The notes under the pieces are model-generated. The model searched no databases. It was not told where the DNA came from and worked only from the letters and a program-made list of their open reading frames with translations. Positions 32,358-41,932 of a DNA stretch of 64,000 nt are shown here, in pieces. Origin of the DNA: Streptomyces pristinaespiralis (GTDB taxonomy: Bacteria > Actinomycetota > Actinomycetes > Streptomycetales > Streptomycetaceae); assembly GCF_001278075.1 (NCBI RefSeq), contig NZ_CP011340.1, positions 7,995,501 through 8,059,500 of the forward strand, in the 5' to 3' direction. The number at the start of each line of letters is the position of its first letter. Positions within the stretch are counted from its first letter, which is position 1. Made by a program: the position numbers and the translations under genes.

Positions 32358-33857
32358 ATGACAGGCGCACACAGCAGCACCGTCGACTCGCTCGTACGCC
32401 GCAGTGCCCGGCGCACCCCGGACCGCACGGCCGTCCGGTACGCCGACCGGTCCTGGACCTACGCCCGGCTCGACGAGGCCGTCAGCACCGCGGCGGCCGT
32501 CCTCACCGGTCACGGTCTGCGCCACGGCGACCGGGTCGCGTCGTACGGCCACAACTCGGACGCCTACCTGATCGCCTTCCTCGCCTGCGCACGGGCGGGC
32601 CTCGTCCACGTCCCGGTCAACCAGAACCTGACGGGCGACGATCTCGCCTACATCCTCGGCCAGTCGGGCAGCGCGCTCGTCCTCGCCGACCCCGGGCTCG
32701 TGCCACACCTGCCCGCCGGGACGGCCGTACGGGCGCTGCGCGACACGGACGACTCGCTGCTCGCCGCCCTGTCGGAGCCGCGGTCGTTCACCCCCGCGCA
32801 CGAACCGCGGGACGAGGACCTGGTCCAGCTGCTCTACACGTCGGGCACCACCGCCCTGCCCAAGGGCGCGATGATGACCCACCGCGCCCTCGTCCACGAG
32901 TACGTCAGCGCCGTCACCGCCCTCGACCTCGCGCCCGGTGACCGGCCCGTCCATTCGCTGCCGCTCTACCACTCCGCCCAGATGCACGTGTTCCTGCTGC
33001 CGTACCTCGCGGTCGGCGCGGAGAACACCATCCTGGACGCGCCCGACGCCGGACGGATCTTCGACCTCGTCGAAGCGGGCCGCGCCGACAGCCTGTTCGC
33101 GCCGCCCACCGTATGGATCGGCCTCGCCGATCACCCCGAGTTCGCCACCCGCGACCTCGGCGCGCTGCGCAAGGCGTACTACGGGGCGTCGATCATGCCC
33201 GTGCCCGTGCTGGAGCGGCTGCGCGAGCGGCTCCCCGGCCTCGGGTTCTACAACTGCTTCGGCCAGTCGGAGATCGGGCCGCTCGCCACCGTCCTGCGTC
33301 CCGACGAGCACGAGGGGCGGATGGAATCGTGCGGACGGCCCGTCCTCTTCGTGGAGGCGAAGGTCGTCGACGAGGACGGCAAGGAAGTCGCCGACGGCAC
33401 CGCGGGCGAGGTGGTCTACCGCTCGCCGCAGTTGTGCGAGGGCTACTGGGACAAGCCGGAGGAGACGCAAGAGGCTTTCCGCGGTGGCTGGTTCCACTCC
33501 GGTGACCTCGCCGTGCGCGACGGTGAGGGCTACTTCACGGTGGTCGACCGGGTCAAGGACGTCATCAACTCCGGTGGTGTGCTGGTGGCTTCACGTCAGG
33601 TCGAGGACGCCCTCTACACCCACCCGGCCGTCGCGGAGGCGGCCGTGATCGGCCTGCCCGACGAGCGCTGGATCGAGGCGGTCACCGCGGTCGTCGTGGC
33701 ACGCGAGAAGGTGACGGAGGCGGAACTGATCGCCCACGCACGGGACAGGCTCGCCCACTTCAAGGCGCCCAAGCGGGTCCTCTTCGTGGACGCGCTGCCC
33801 CGTAACGCCAGCGGCAAGATCCTCAAGCGCGAGCTGCGCGACCGGTTCCAGAAGTAG
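32358..33857 (+). CDS. acyl-CoA ligase (AMP-forming)
   Basis: 499 residues of the FadD/4-coumarate-CoA ligase superfamily. Motif A3 LLYTSGTTALPKGAMMTH, A5 YNCFGQSEIGPLA, A7 GWFHSGDLAVRDGEGYFTVVDRVKDVINSGG and the catalytic Lys in NASGKILKRELR are all present. Substrate not evident; neighbours paaK and the hydrolases hint at aromatic or medium-chain acids. ATG 32358 with GGAGGATCACGCC upstream. It is a single rightward gene converging on a small leftward gene. Confidence 0.9.
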   Translation: MTGAHSSTVDSLVRRSARRTPDRTAVRYADRSWTYARLDEAVSTAAAVLTGHGLRHGDRVASYGHNSDAYLIAFLACARAGLVHVPVNQNLTGDDLAYILGQSGSALVLADPGLVPHLPAGTAVRALRDTDDSLLAALSEPRSFTPAHEPRDEDLVQLLYTSGTTALPKGAMMTHRALVHEYVSAVTALDLAPGDRPVHSLPLYHSAQMHVFLLPYLAVGAENTILDAPDAGRIFDLVEAGRADSLFAPPTVWIGLADHPEFATRDLGALRKAYYGASIMPVPVLERLRERLPGLGFYNCFGQSEIGPLATVLRPDEHEGRMESCGRPVLFVEAKVVDEDGKEVADGTAGEVVYRSPQLCEGYWDKPEETQEAFRGGWFHSGDLAVRDGEGYFTVVDRVKDVINSGGVLVASRQVEDALYTHPAVAEAAVIGLPDERWIEAVTAVVVAREKVTEAELIAHARDRLAHFKAPKRVLFVDALPRNASGKILKRELRDRFQK

Positions 33858-33944
33858 TCACCGCGTTCTCCGACTCCGGGCGTCCGGCAGCGCGGCGAGC
33901 GAGGCAGGAGAGGGACCGGCGACGCAGGGGCGGCACGGCAGGTC

Positions 33945-34271
33945 TCAGAACGGCGGCCGCCCGCTGCCCTCGATCATCAAGTGGGTGGTACCGATGTAAC
34001 GGTGGGCGACGGTGAAGTCGCCGACACGGCCGTCCGGCAGCCGCAGGTGCGGCGCGTCCGCGCCCATGATGCCTTCCACGACATCCGCGTCCGCGACCTC
34101 GAGCGTTCCGTTCCAGTCGGCCGCCAGCGCCGCGGGCACGTCCTCGCTCATGCCGGGCACGGCGTCCGACGCGACGTCTTCGGGCTGCCCCGTCCATGAA
34201 CGGAGCACCGCTCTGGCCGCGTGCTCGGCATCGCCCGCGACCACCGTCACGTCGCCTTCGAAGACGCCCAT
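33945..34271 (-). CDS. hypothetical protein (108 aa)
   Basis: A small acidic protein beginning MGVFEGDVTVVAGDAEHAAR, with PDGRVGDFTVAHRYIGTTHL near its end. Normal codon bias, ATG 34271 with GGAAG upstream. I do not recognise the family. It is leftward, 131 bp downstream of paaK, separated by a degenerate repeat tract. Confidence 0.6.
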   Translation of the reverse strand: MGVFEGDVTVVAGDAEHAARAVLRSWTGQPEDVASDAVPGMSEDVPAALAADWNGTLEVADADVVEGIMGADAPHLRLPDGRVGDFTVAHRYIGTTHLMIEGSGRPPF

Positions 34272-34296
34272 GCTTCCAGTGTGCGCCAGACCGGCC

Positions 34297-34376
34297 CGTC
34301 CTGCCTGCGCCGTCCCGCCTGTGCGGCGCCGGTCCCGCTTGCGCCCCCCGTCCCGCCTGCGCCGTCCTGCCTGCGC
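34297..34376. repeat. degenerate 14-bp tandem repeats
   Basis: Five copies of CGTCCYGCCTGCGC with small changes and uneven spacing lie between paaK and the 108-aa gene. They are pyrimidine-rich on the + strand and not strongly self-complementary. Confidence 0.65.
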
Positions 34377-34402
34377 CGCGGGACCCGACCGCCGCCGTGA
34401 CC

Positions 34403-35689
<1,287 letters not shown>

Positions 35690-35716
35690 CCGCACACTCC
35701 CGTCCCGAATCGGACT

Positions 35717-35732
35717 ACCGACCATTCGGTCG
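35717..35732 (-). promoter_or_regulatory. PaaR-like operator upstream of paaK
   Basis: ACCGACCATTCGGT contains the palindrome CGACC-ATTC-GGTCG, 28 nt before the paaK start. It fits the ACCGnnCG..CGGT type of sites reported for TetR-family PaaR regulators, which release DNA on binding phenylacetyl-CoA. Confidence 0.55.
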
Positions 35733-35857
35733 CCTCGTTCGGGGTCAGTAATTCAGTCTTCGGCGCCACCCGTCAAGGCATCGGCCGAGGACCTCGCCGC
35801 CGGGCCGTGCGGAGGAAGCCCGTTGCGGTCCGCCGGGCCACCGTCGAGGATCCCCGC

Positions 35858-37379
35858 ATGGCGATCTTCCTGACGTACGACGGCACCGAACTGTCCTACC
35901 GGTCCGAGGGGGAGGGCGAGCCGCTGATCTGCCTGCCGGGCGGGCCCGGGCGCGCCTCCGCCTACCTGGGCGACCTCGGCGGGCTGTCCCGGTACCGGCG
36001 GCTGATCGTGCTCGAAGCACGGGGCACCGGCGGGTCCGCGACGCCCGCCGACACCGCCACCTACCGCTGCGACCGGCAGGTCGACGACGTGGAAGCCCTG
36101 CGCGAACACCTCGGACTCGACCGCATCGACGTCCTCGCCCACTCCGCGGCGGGCAACCTCGCCGTGATGTACGCCGCGGGCCGGCCGCACCGGGTCCGTT
36201 CCCTGACACTGGTCACCCCCGGCACACGCGCCGTGGGCATCCCCCTCACCGACGGTGACTGGCGCGAGGCCGCCGGCCTGCGCTCCGGCGAGCCCCGGTA
36301 CGCCGCGGGGAGCGCGGCGCCGGACGAGATCGCGGCCGGGCGCGACCCGCGCGAGGTGGGGGAGGCGGTCAGACCGTTCATGGACGGCCGCTGGGACGAG
36401 GCGGCCCGGGCCCACGCCGCCGAGGAGGACGAGCAGCGCGATCCGGCGGCAGCGCGTGCCTTCTGCGCCGACGGAGCATTCGACCCGGCGGCGACCAGGG
36501 CCGCGCCGGCGGGCGTCGACGCCCCGGTGCTCGTGCTCGCCGGAGAGCTCGACGGCGACCCGCGCCCGGAGAGGGCCGCCCGAGCTCGCCGCACTGTTCC
36601 CGGCGGCCCGTACCGTCGTCCAGCCCGGCGCCGGCCACTATCCCTGGCTCGACGACCCCGGCGCCTTCACGCGCACCGTCGCCGCCTTCCTCGATCCCGC
36701 GGTCCACAGTGTGACGGCACAGGGCGTCACGCTCGCCTACCGCGTGTGGGGCAGGGAGGACGCCCCGCCCGTCGTCCTCGCCCACGGGCGGGGCGGCGAC
36801 AGCACCCACTGGACGCATGTGGCCCGGGAACTCGCCGTCTCCCGCCGCGTCTACGCCCCCGACTTCCGGGGCCACGGTCTGAGCGACTGGCCCGGCAGCT
36901 ACGGATTCGAGACCTTCAGGGACGACCTGAGCCTGTTCGTCACCGCCCTCGGGCTGGGGCCCGCCGACATCGTCGCTCACTCCATGGGCGGCGCCGCCGC
37001 GCTGCTCCTCGCCCAGCGGCGGCCGGAACTGGTGGCCCGGCTGGTCGTCGAGGACGCCCCGCCGCTGCTTCCGCTCGACCCGCCCCGGCCGCCCGCGGTG
37101 CGGGGCGAGGAACCGCTCGGCTTCGACTGGCCGGTCGTGCCGGACACCGACCGCGAACTCAACGAGCCCGACCCGGCCTGGTGGCAGGAGCTGACGGAGA
37201 TCACCTGCCCGACCCTGGTGATCGGCGGCGGTCCGACGAGCCATGTGCCGCAGGACCGGCTCGCCGAGCTGGCCGGCCGGATCCCGGGCGGGCGGTTCGT
37301 GACCATCGACGCGGGACACCTGGTGCACGAGAGCCGCCCGGAGGACTTCCTGAAGGCCCTGAAGGAGTTCGGCCTCTGA
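35858..37379 (+). pseudogene. tandem alpha/beta hydrolase gene interrupted by a frameshift
   Basis: The ATG at 35858 (GAGGA nine bases upstream) opens a hydrolase: LTYDGTELSYRSEGEGEPLI, HSAAGNLAVMYA (Ser nucleophile) and VLVLAGELDGDPRPE. Near 36587 the coding sense jumps to another frame, continuing ELAALFPAARTVVQPGAGHY (His) without loss of residues, as if one C had been inserted in GCCGCCCGAGC. In that frame there is no stop before a second full hydrolase (VTAQGVTLAYRVWG, HGRGGDSTHW, HSMGGAAALLL, DAGHLVHESRP) ending at 37379. If repaired, the product has about 507 residues and two hydrolase domains. A sequencing error, or a second gene starting at GTG 36708, are alternatives. Confidence 0.7.
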
Positions 37380-37472
37380 CCTGCCGCGTCGCGGTGCGCC
37401 GCACTGGTGCATCCGGACGATTGCGGCCGCCGCTGCCCTCTGGGGAAGCACTTCGTGGGCGGTTGCGGGGAA

Positions 37473-37505
37473 GATTGCGGGAACGGGAAGTTGAATCCCG
37501 CAATC
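37473..37505 (+). promoter_or_regulatory. 10-bp inverted repeat upstream of the VOC gene
   Basis: GATTGCGGGA and TCCCGCAATC pair perfectly with a 13-nt loop, 24 nt before the start of the VOC gene, and a further direct copy GGTTGCGGGGA precedes at 37461. TTGCGG half-sites recall IclR-type operators. It could also be a terminator of the hydrolase gene. Confidence 0.5.
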
Positions 37506-37528
37506 AACCACAGGTGAAGGAGTCCGCG

Positions 37529-38092
37529 ATGCCTCAGCCAGAGGGAGCCGAACTGGAGGCCGTGCGCGCCCGTCGCGAGGAGGTGCGACGCCGTTACCTG
37601 CGGGAAGCGGGCGACCGGCCCGCGACCACGGCGAACGGCGTCCACCATGTGGCCTTCATCTGCCGTGACGTGGAGGAGACCGTCCGCTTCTACCAGGAGT
37701 TCCTCGGGTTCCCCCTCGTGGAGATCGTGGAGAACCGCGACTACCGCGGCTCCACCCACTTCTTCTTCGACATCGGCAACAACAACCTGCTGGGCTTCTT
37801 CGACTTCCCCGGCCACGACCACCCGCCGGCCACCGAGACCGTCGGCGGGGTCCAGCACCTGGCGCTCTCCGTCGACGCGCGGCAGTTCTCCGCCGCCCGC
37901 AAGGCGCTGGACGCGGCGGGCGTCGAGTACCTGGGCCCCGACCGTGGCGTCGAGGACAGCCTCTACATCCGGGACCCCAACGGCGTGCCGCTCGAGCTGT
38001 ACCAGGAGCGGCTCGGCGTCTTCGACGGCGAGAGCATCCTGCCGGGCGCGGAGCCCGACGAGGACGGTGACCGGGGGACGGTCAGGACCTGA
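37529..38092 (+). CDS. VOC (glyoxalase/dioxygenase fold) family protein
   Basis: 187 residues. Two beta-alpha-beta-beta-beta units are visible: VHHVAFICRDVEETVRFYQEFLGFPLVE with a later GSTHFFFDIG, and VQHLALSVDARQFSAARKAL with DPNGVPLELYQER. His and Glu in these positions (VHHVAF, LELY) are the usual divalent metal ligands. The family includes ring-cleaving dioxygenases and lyases; the exact reaction is not readable. ATG 37529 behind GAAGGAG. Its 3' end overlaps the convergent hydrolase by 11 bp. Confidence 0.85.
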   Translation: MPQPEGAELEAVRARREEVRRRYLREAGDRPATTANGVHHVAFICRDVEETVRFYQEFLGFPLVEIVENRDYRGSTHFFFDIGNNNLLGFFDFPGHDHPPATETVGGVQHLALSVDARQFSAARKALDAAGVEYLGPDRGVEDSLYIRDPNGVPLELYQERLGVFDGESILPGAEPDEDGDRGTVRT

Positions 38093-38900
38093 TCGGGTGA
38101 CGGGCGAAGAACCCGGCCAGGGCTTCGGCGACAGGCCGGGGCTGTTCGAGGTGGAGGAGATGACCCACGCCGTCGATGACGCGCTCCTCCAGGTCGGGCA
38201 CCGTCGAGCGCAGGAACTCGGCGACTTCGACCCACAGGCGGATGGTGTCGCCGCCGAGCACGGACAGCACCGGCTGCCGGACCGCCGCGGCGTGCTCAGG
38301 GCCGAACCGCCACTCGGCCAGGGCGGGAAGCTCCACCCCGAAGAAGGTGCCGGCGTCCTTGACCGTCTGCGTGACGCTGCCCGGTACGCGTGCCTCCAGC
38401 AACGTCCGGCAGCGCTCCCAGTCCATCCCGCTGACGACGGACATGAAGATCCCCAGGGCTCGTTCCGCCTCCCCGTCGGCGTACGCGTCGAACGCCGGTG
38501 CCGCTTGCGCGAGGAACGCCCCGCCGGCGGGTACCGACAGCAGGGAGAGTTCCAGCAGAGCGACCGTGGCGACACGGTCGGGGTGGTCCTGGGCGAGCTG
38601 CGCGGCCACCGCCGCGCCGCTCGAGTGCCCCGCCACGTGGGCGCGCGTGATGCCGAGGCCGTCGAGCAGGGCGAGGGCGTCGGCGGCATGGTCGGCGACG
38701 GAGACCGGGCCCGGAGTGCGGGTGCTGCCGCCCCACCCCCGCTTGTGGTACCGGACGAGCCGGTGGCGCCCGCTGAGGGCCGGTTCGGCGAGGAGCGGGA
38801 GGAAGCCGTCGGCGAGGACCGGGCTGACGAGCAGGACCGGTTCGCCCGCACCGCGGACCTCGTACTCCACCTGGATGCCGTTCACCGTGATGGTGTCCAT
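38082..38900 (-). CDS. alpha/beta hydrolase
   Basis: 272 residues. VNGIQVEYEVRGAGEPVLLV, oxyanion region, nucleophile elbow VAGHSSGAAVAAQLA, and the late DGVGHLLHLEQPRPV with catalytic His. ATG 38900 is chosen for GAGGAGGAC just upstream; an ATG at 38921 would add seven residues. The stop overlaps the end of the VOC gene. It is divergent from the TPR-rich regulator-like gene, with the 26-bp palindrome between their starts, which suggests that the two are controlled together. Confidence 0.85.
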   Translation of the reverse strand: MDTITVNGIQVEYEVRGAGEPVLLVSPVLADGFLPLLAEPALSGRHRLVRYHKRGWGGSTRTPGPVSVADHAADALALLDGLGITRAHVAGHSSGAAVAAQLAQDHPDRVATVALLELSLLSVPAGGAFLAQAAPAFDAYADGEAERALGIFMSVVSGMDWERCRTLLEARVPGSVTQTVKDAGTFFGVELPALAEWRFGPEHAAAVRQPVLSVLGGDTIRLWVEVAEFLRSTVPDLEERVIDGVGHLLHLEQPRPVAEALAGFFARHPIRS

Positions 38901-38943
38901 GATGTCCTCCTCGACGGTCATTGCTGATCAATGAGGCGTAAGC

Positions 38944-38969
38944 GAGGCGGTTACGGCCGTAACCGCCTC
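38944..38969. promoter_or_regulatory. perfect 26-bp palindrome in a divergent promoter
   Basis: Half-site GAGGCGGTTACGG followed directly by its exact complement CCGTAACCGCCTC, no loop. It lies 43 nt from the hydrolase start and 26 nt from the start of the rightward gene. With genes reading away on both sides, an operator is far more likely than a terminator. Confidence 0.8.
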
Positions 38970-38995
38970 ACCTCCGGGACCGAAGGAACGTGTTC

Positions 38996-41023
38996 GTGAC
39001 CGATGCCACCGGCCGTGGGGCCGCGCTGGAACGGGCCAGGGACGCCACGGGCCGTGGCGCGTGGACGGACGCCTACGACGCCTACTGCGCGGCCCGGGAG
39101 GCGGGCGAGCTCGGCCCGGCGGAGCTCGCCGATCTCGCCGCCGTCGCGTATGCCGCGGGGCATCTCGACGTCGCGATCGAGACGTGGGAACGGCTCCACG
39201 GCGAGCTCGCCGGGCTGGGCGAGGACAACGGAGCGGCCGGGGCGGCCGTCCGGGTGGCCATGCACCTGTTGTTCGACACCGCGCTCATGGCACCGGTGCG
39301 AGGGTGGCTCCGCCGCGCCGAACGCCTCCTCGACCCCGGGTCGGCGACTCCCGCGCACGCCTGGTTCGCGGTGGTGAGCACCTTCGAGCGTCTCCTCAGC
39401 GGCGACCTCGCCGCCGCTCGGCACTGGGCCGGGCGTGCGGTCGAAACCGGCTCGCACACCGATCCGGCGGCAGCGGCGGTCGGGCGTGTGGCCCAGGCGC
39501 GGCTGGTGATCCTCGACGGCGACGTCGAGCGAGGGCTGGCACTCCTCGACGACGCCGGCGCGGCGGCCATGGCGGGAGACCTCGACCCCCTCTCGACCGG
39601 GGTCGTCTACTGCGAGCTGGTGTGTGCGCTGCAGGGCCTGGCCCAGTACGACCTGGCCGAGCAGTGGACCGAGGCGATGGAGCGGTGGGCGCGTACGAAC
39701 GCGATCGGCAGCCTGCACGGTCGCTGCCGGGTCCATCGGGCCGAGATCCTGCGCCTGCGGGGCCGGTGTGCGGACGCCGAGCAGCAGGTGCTGCTCGCCT
39801 GCGACGAGCTGCGCCCCTACGTCCGGCGAGAGCTGGGCTGGCCGCTCACGGAGCTGGGCCGGATCCGGCTGCGGCGCGGCGACATGACCGGCGCCGAGGA
39901 GGCGCTGCTCGCCGCCCATCGCCTCGGGTGGGAGGCCGAGCCAGGTCTTTCGCTCGTCAGGCTCGCCCACGGCGACGCCGATACGGCGGCCGCCACGATC
40001 CGCGAGGCGCTGACGCGACCGCTGCCCGTTCCGTCGAAGGAGCTTCCCCCTGCCACCGGCCTGCGCCGTGCGCCGCTGCTGTCCGCGCAGGTCAAGATCG
40101 CCACTGAGCGCGCCGACCTGGAGACGGCCCGGGCCGCGGCCCACGAGCTCGACGAAGTGGCGGTCCGCTTCGCCAGCAACGCGCTCGGCGCGTCGGCACT
40201 GCAGGCACGGGGCGAGGTTCTCCTGGTGGAAGGTGACGCGGCCGGAGCCTCGGCACTGTTCGCCGACGCCGTCCGCGCGTGGAGCGAGATCGGCGCGCCC
40301 TACGAGACGGCAGAGTGCCGGCTTCGCCTCGCGGAGGCGCAGCACGACCTGGGCCGGACCCGGACCGCGCTGCTGGAGAAGGAAGCGGCGCATGCCGCGT
40401 TCGAAAGGATCGCCGGGCGTACGCCCGGCCCGGTCGGCCCTTCACGACCGGCCACGACCGAGCCGAACACCTTCGTCCGGCAGGCCGACTACTGGACGGT
40501 CGTCTTCGACGGCAGGCGCGCGACCGTCCGCGACAGCAAAGGCATGCACCACCTCGCCCGGCTGCTCGCCGCGCCGGGCAGGGAGTTCCACGTCCTCGAC
40601 CTCGTCGCCGCCGACAGCGACGACCCCACGGCCACAGGCAGGCTTCTCCGCGCCGGCGACGCCGGTCCTCTCCTCGACGACCGTGCCAAGCGGATGTATC
40701 GGCGCCGGCTCACCGAGATCGAGGACGACATCGCGGAGGCCCGGCGCGACAACGACCTGGCCAGGCAGGGACAGGCCGAGTTCGAACGCGATTTCCTGAT
40801 CGGCGAACTCGCCAGGGCGGTCGGGCTCGGCGGACGCGATCGCCGCGCCGGCGCGGCGTCGGAGCGGGCCCGGGCCGCGGTGACCCAGGCCCTGCGCAAG
40901 GCCATCGGCCACCTTCGCGGCGCCTGCCCACCGCTCGGCGACCATCTCGACCGCACCGTCCGGACGGGGACCTACTGCGCCTACTTCCCCGACCCGCGCG
41001 TCCCTTCCACGTGGTCGACGTGA
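38996..41023 (+). CDS. TPR-rich regulator-like protein lacking ATPase and DNA-binding domains
   Basis: 675 residues. Residues 10-480 are helical TPR/MalT-like repeats (WFAVVSTFERLLSGDLAAAR, RVHRAEILRLRGRCADAEQQ, SALQARGEVLLVEGDAAGAS). From about 495 the sequence is the C-terminal module of large actinobacterial AAA/cyclase/LuxR-type regulators: YWTVVFDGRRATVRDSKGMH, LARLLAAPGREFHVLDL, a coiled helix, then RARAAVTQALRKAIGHLRG and RTGTYCAYFPDPR. The P-loop ATPase normally in front is missing, and no helix-turn-helix is seen. GTG 38996 has GAAGGA eight bases upstream. Behind the 26-bp palindrome. May sense a ligand or bind partners; function unknown. Confidence 0.75.
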   Translation: MTDATGRGAALERARDATGRGAWTDAYDAYCAAREAGELGPAELADLAAVAYAAGHLDVAIETWERLHGELAGLGEDNGAAGAAVRVAMHLLFDTALMAPVRGWLRRAERLLDPGSATPAHAWFAVVSTFERLLSGDLAAARHWAGRAVETGSHTDPAAAAVGRVAQARLVILDGDVERGLALLDDAGAAAMAGDLDPLSTGVVYCELVCALQGLAQYDLAEQWTEAMERWARTNAIGSLHGRCRVHRAEILRLRGRCADAEQQVLLACDELRPYVRRELGWPLTELGRIRLRRGDMTGAEEALLAAHRLGWEAEPGLSLVRLAHGDADTAAATIREALTRPLPVPSKELPPATGLRRAPLLSAQVKIATERADLETARAAAHELDEVAVRFASNALGASALQARGEVLLVEGDAAGASALFADAVRAWSEIGAPYETAECRLRLAEAQHDLGRTRTALLEKEAAHAAFERIAGRTPGPVGPSRPATTEPNTFVRQADYWTVVFDGRRATVRDSKGMHHLARLLAAPGREFHVLDLVAADSDDPTATGRLLRAGDAGPLLDDRAKRMYRRRLTEIEDDIAEARRDNDLARQGQAEFERDFLIGELARAVGLGGRDRRAGAASERARAAVTQALRKAIGHLRGACPPLGDHLDRTVRTGTYCAYFPDPRVPSTWST

Positions 41024-41063
41024 TGCCGGGGACGCGGCGCGAGGCGCCCTGGTCCAGCCTGCT

Positions 41064-41855
41064 TCAGCCGAGGATCATCGACATCAGCTGTTGATGGGTC
41101 CCACGGTCGGCGGCCACGACGAGGCCGCGTCCCGCCGCCCCGACCGGGGCGCCGTCGATCCCCGTGACCACACAGCCGGCCGCCCGGCACAAAGCGATAC
41201 CGGCGGCGAAATGCACGCTCCCGGACAGGTCGCCGCCGTCGGTGACGTATGCCGCGCGCTTGCCGGCGGCGACCCAGGCGAGCGCCAGCGTCGTGGACAC
41301 GACGCGTGGACGGAACGACTCGACGAACCGGGGATCCGCGAGCAGCTCGACAGCGCGGAAGCCGGGCGCGCCGGGGAACGGCGGGTCCAGGTTGACGTCC
41401 ACGAGGCGGGTGGCGGACGTGGGCGCCAGCCGCACATCGGTACCGTCGTACCGCACCCAGGCGCTCTCGCCGTCGGTGAAGAAGACCTCACCGGAGAAGG
41501 GGTCGGCCACCGCCGCCGCCCCGTCGCGCAGCGCCACGTTGACGGCGACCGCCATGTTGCCCACGGCGTAGTTCAGCGTGCCGCACAACGGATCGACCAG
41601 CCACTGGCGTGCTGCCTCCGCGGCACCCTGCTGCCCGCCCTCCTCGCCGAGGACGGCGTCGTCGGGCCGGGCGGCACGGATGACGCCGAGGATCGTCTTC
41701 TCGGCCTCCACGTCGGCGGCGGTGGCGAAGTCCCCGGCGCCCTTGTCGATGCGGGTGAGCCTGCGCCCGTACATGGCGCGCACGACCTCCGCGCCGGCCC
41801 GGGCAGCCGCTGTCGCGACGCCCGCGTCGTCTAGGTCCGCCGATGAGTTGATCAT
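41064..41855 (-). CDS. inositol monophosphatase family protein with altered active site
   Basis: 263 residues. GDFATAADVEAEKTI and AVLGEEGG (E71) match the family, but the central motif DP[IL]DGT reads D88-P-L-C91-G-T, and the second motif WDxAAG reads SVHFAAGIALC, so two metal-binding Asp residues are replaced by Cys and Phe or His. Such changes would weaken Mg2+ binding, so the protein may be non-catalytic or use another chemistry. ATG 41855; weak ribosome site. It follows the leftward FadD gene by 77 bp and may be co-transcribed. Converges on the TPR protein gene 40 bp away. Confidence 0.8.
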   Translation of the reverse strand: MINSSADLDDAGVATAAARAGAEVVRAMYGRRLTRIDKGAGDFATAADVEAEKTILGVIRAARPDDAVLGEEGGQQGAAEAARQWLVDPLCGTLNYAVGNMAVAVNVALRDGAAAVADPFSGEVFFTDGESAWVRYDGTDVRLAPTSATRLVDVNLDPPFPGAPGFRAVELLADPRFVESFRPRVVSTTLALAWVAAGKRAAYVTDGGDLSGSVHFAAGIALCRAAGCVVTGIDGAPVGAAGRGLVVAADRGTHQQLMSMILG

Positions 41856-41932
41856 CCAGGCATGGTATCGGCGGCGAAAGGGCGTGTTCCTACTGGCCGT
41901 TGGGCCTCCGGGGCGCGGGGCGCGGGCGGGCG

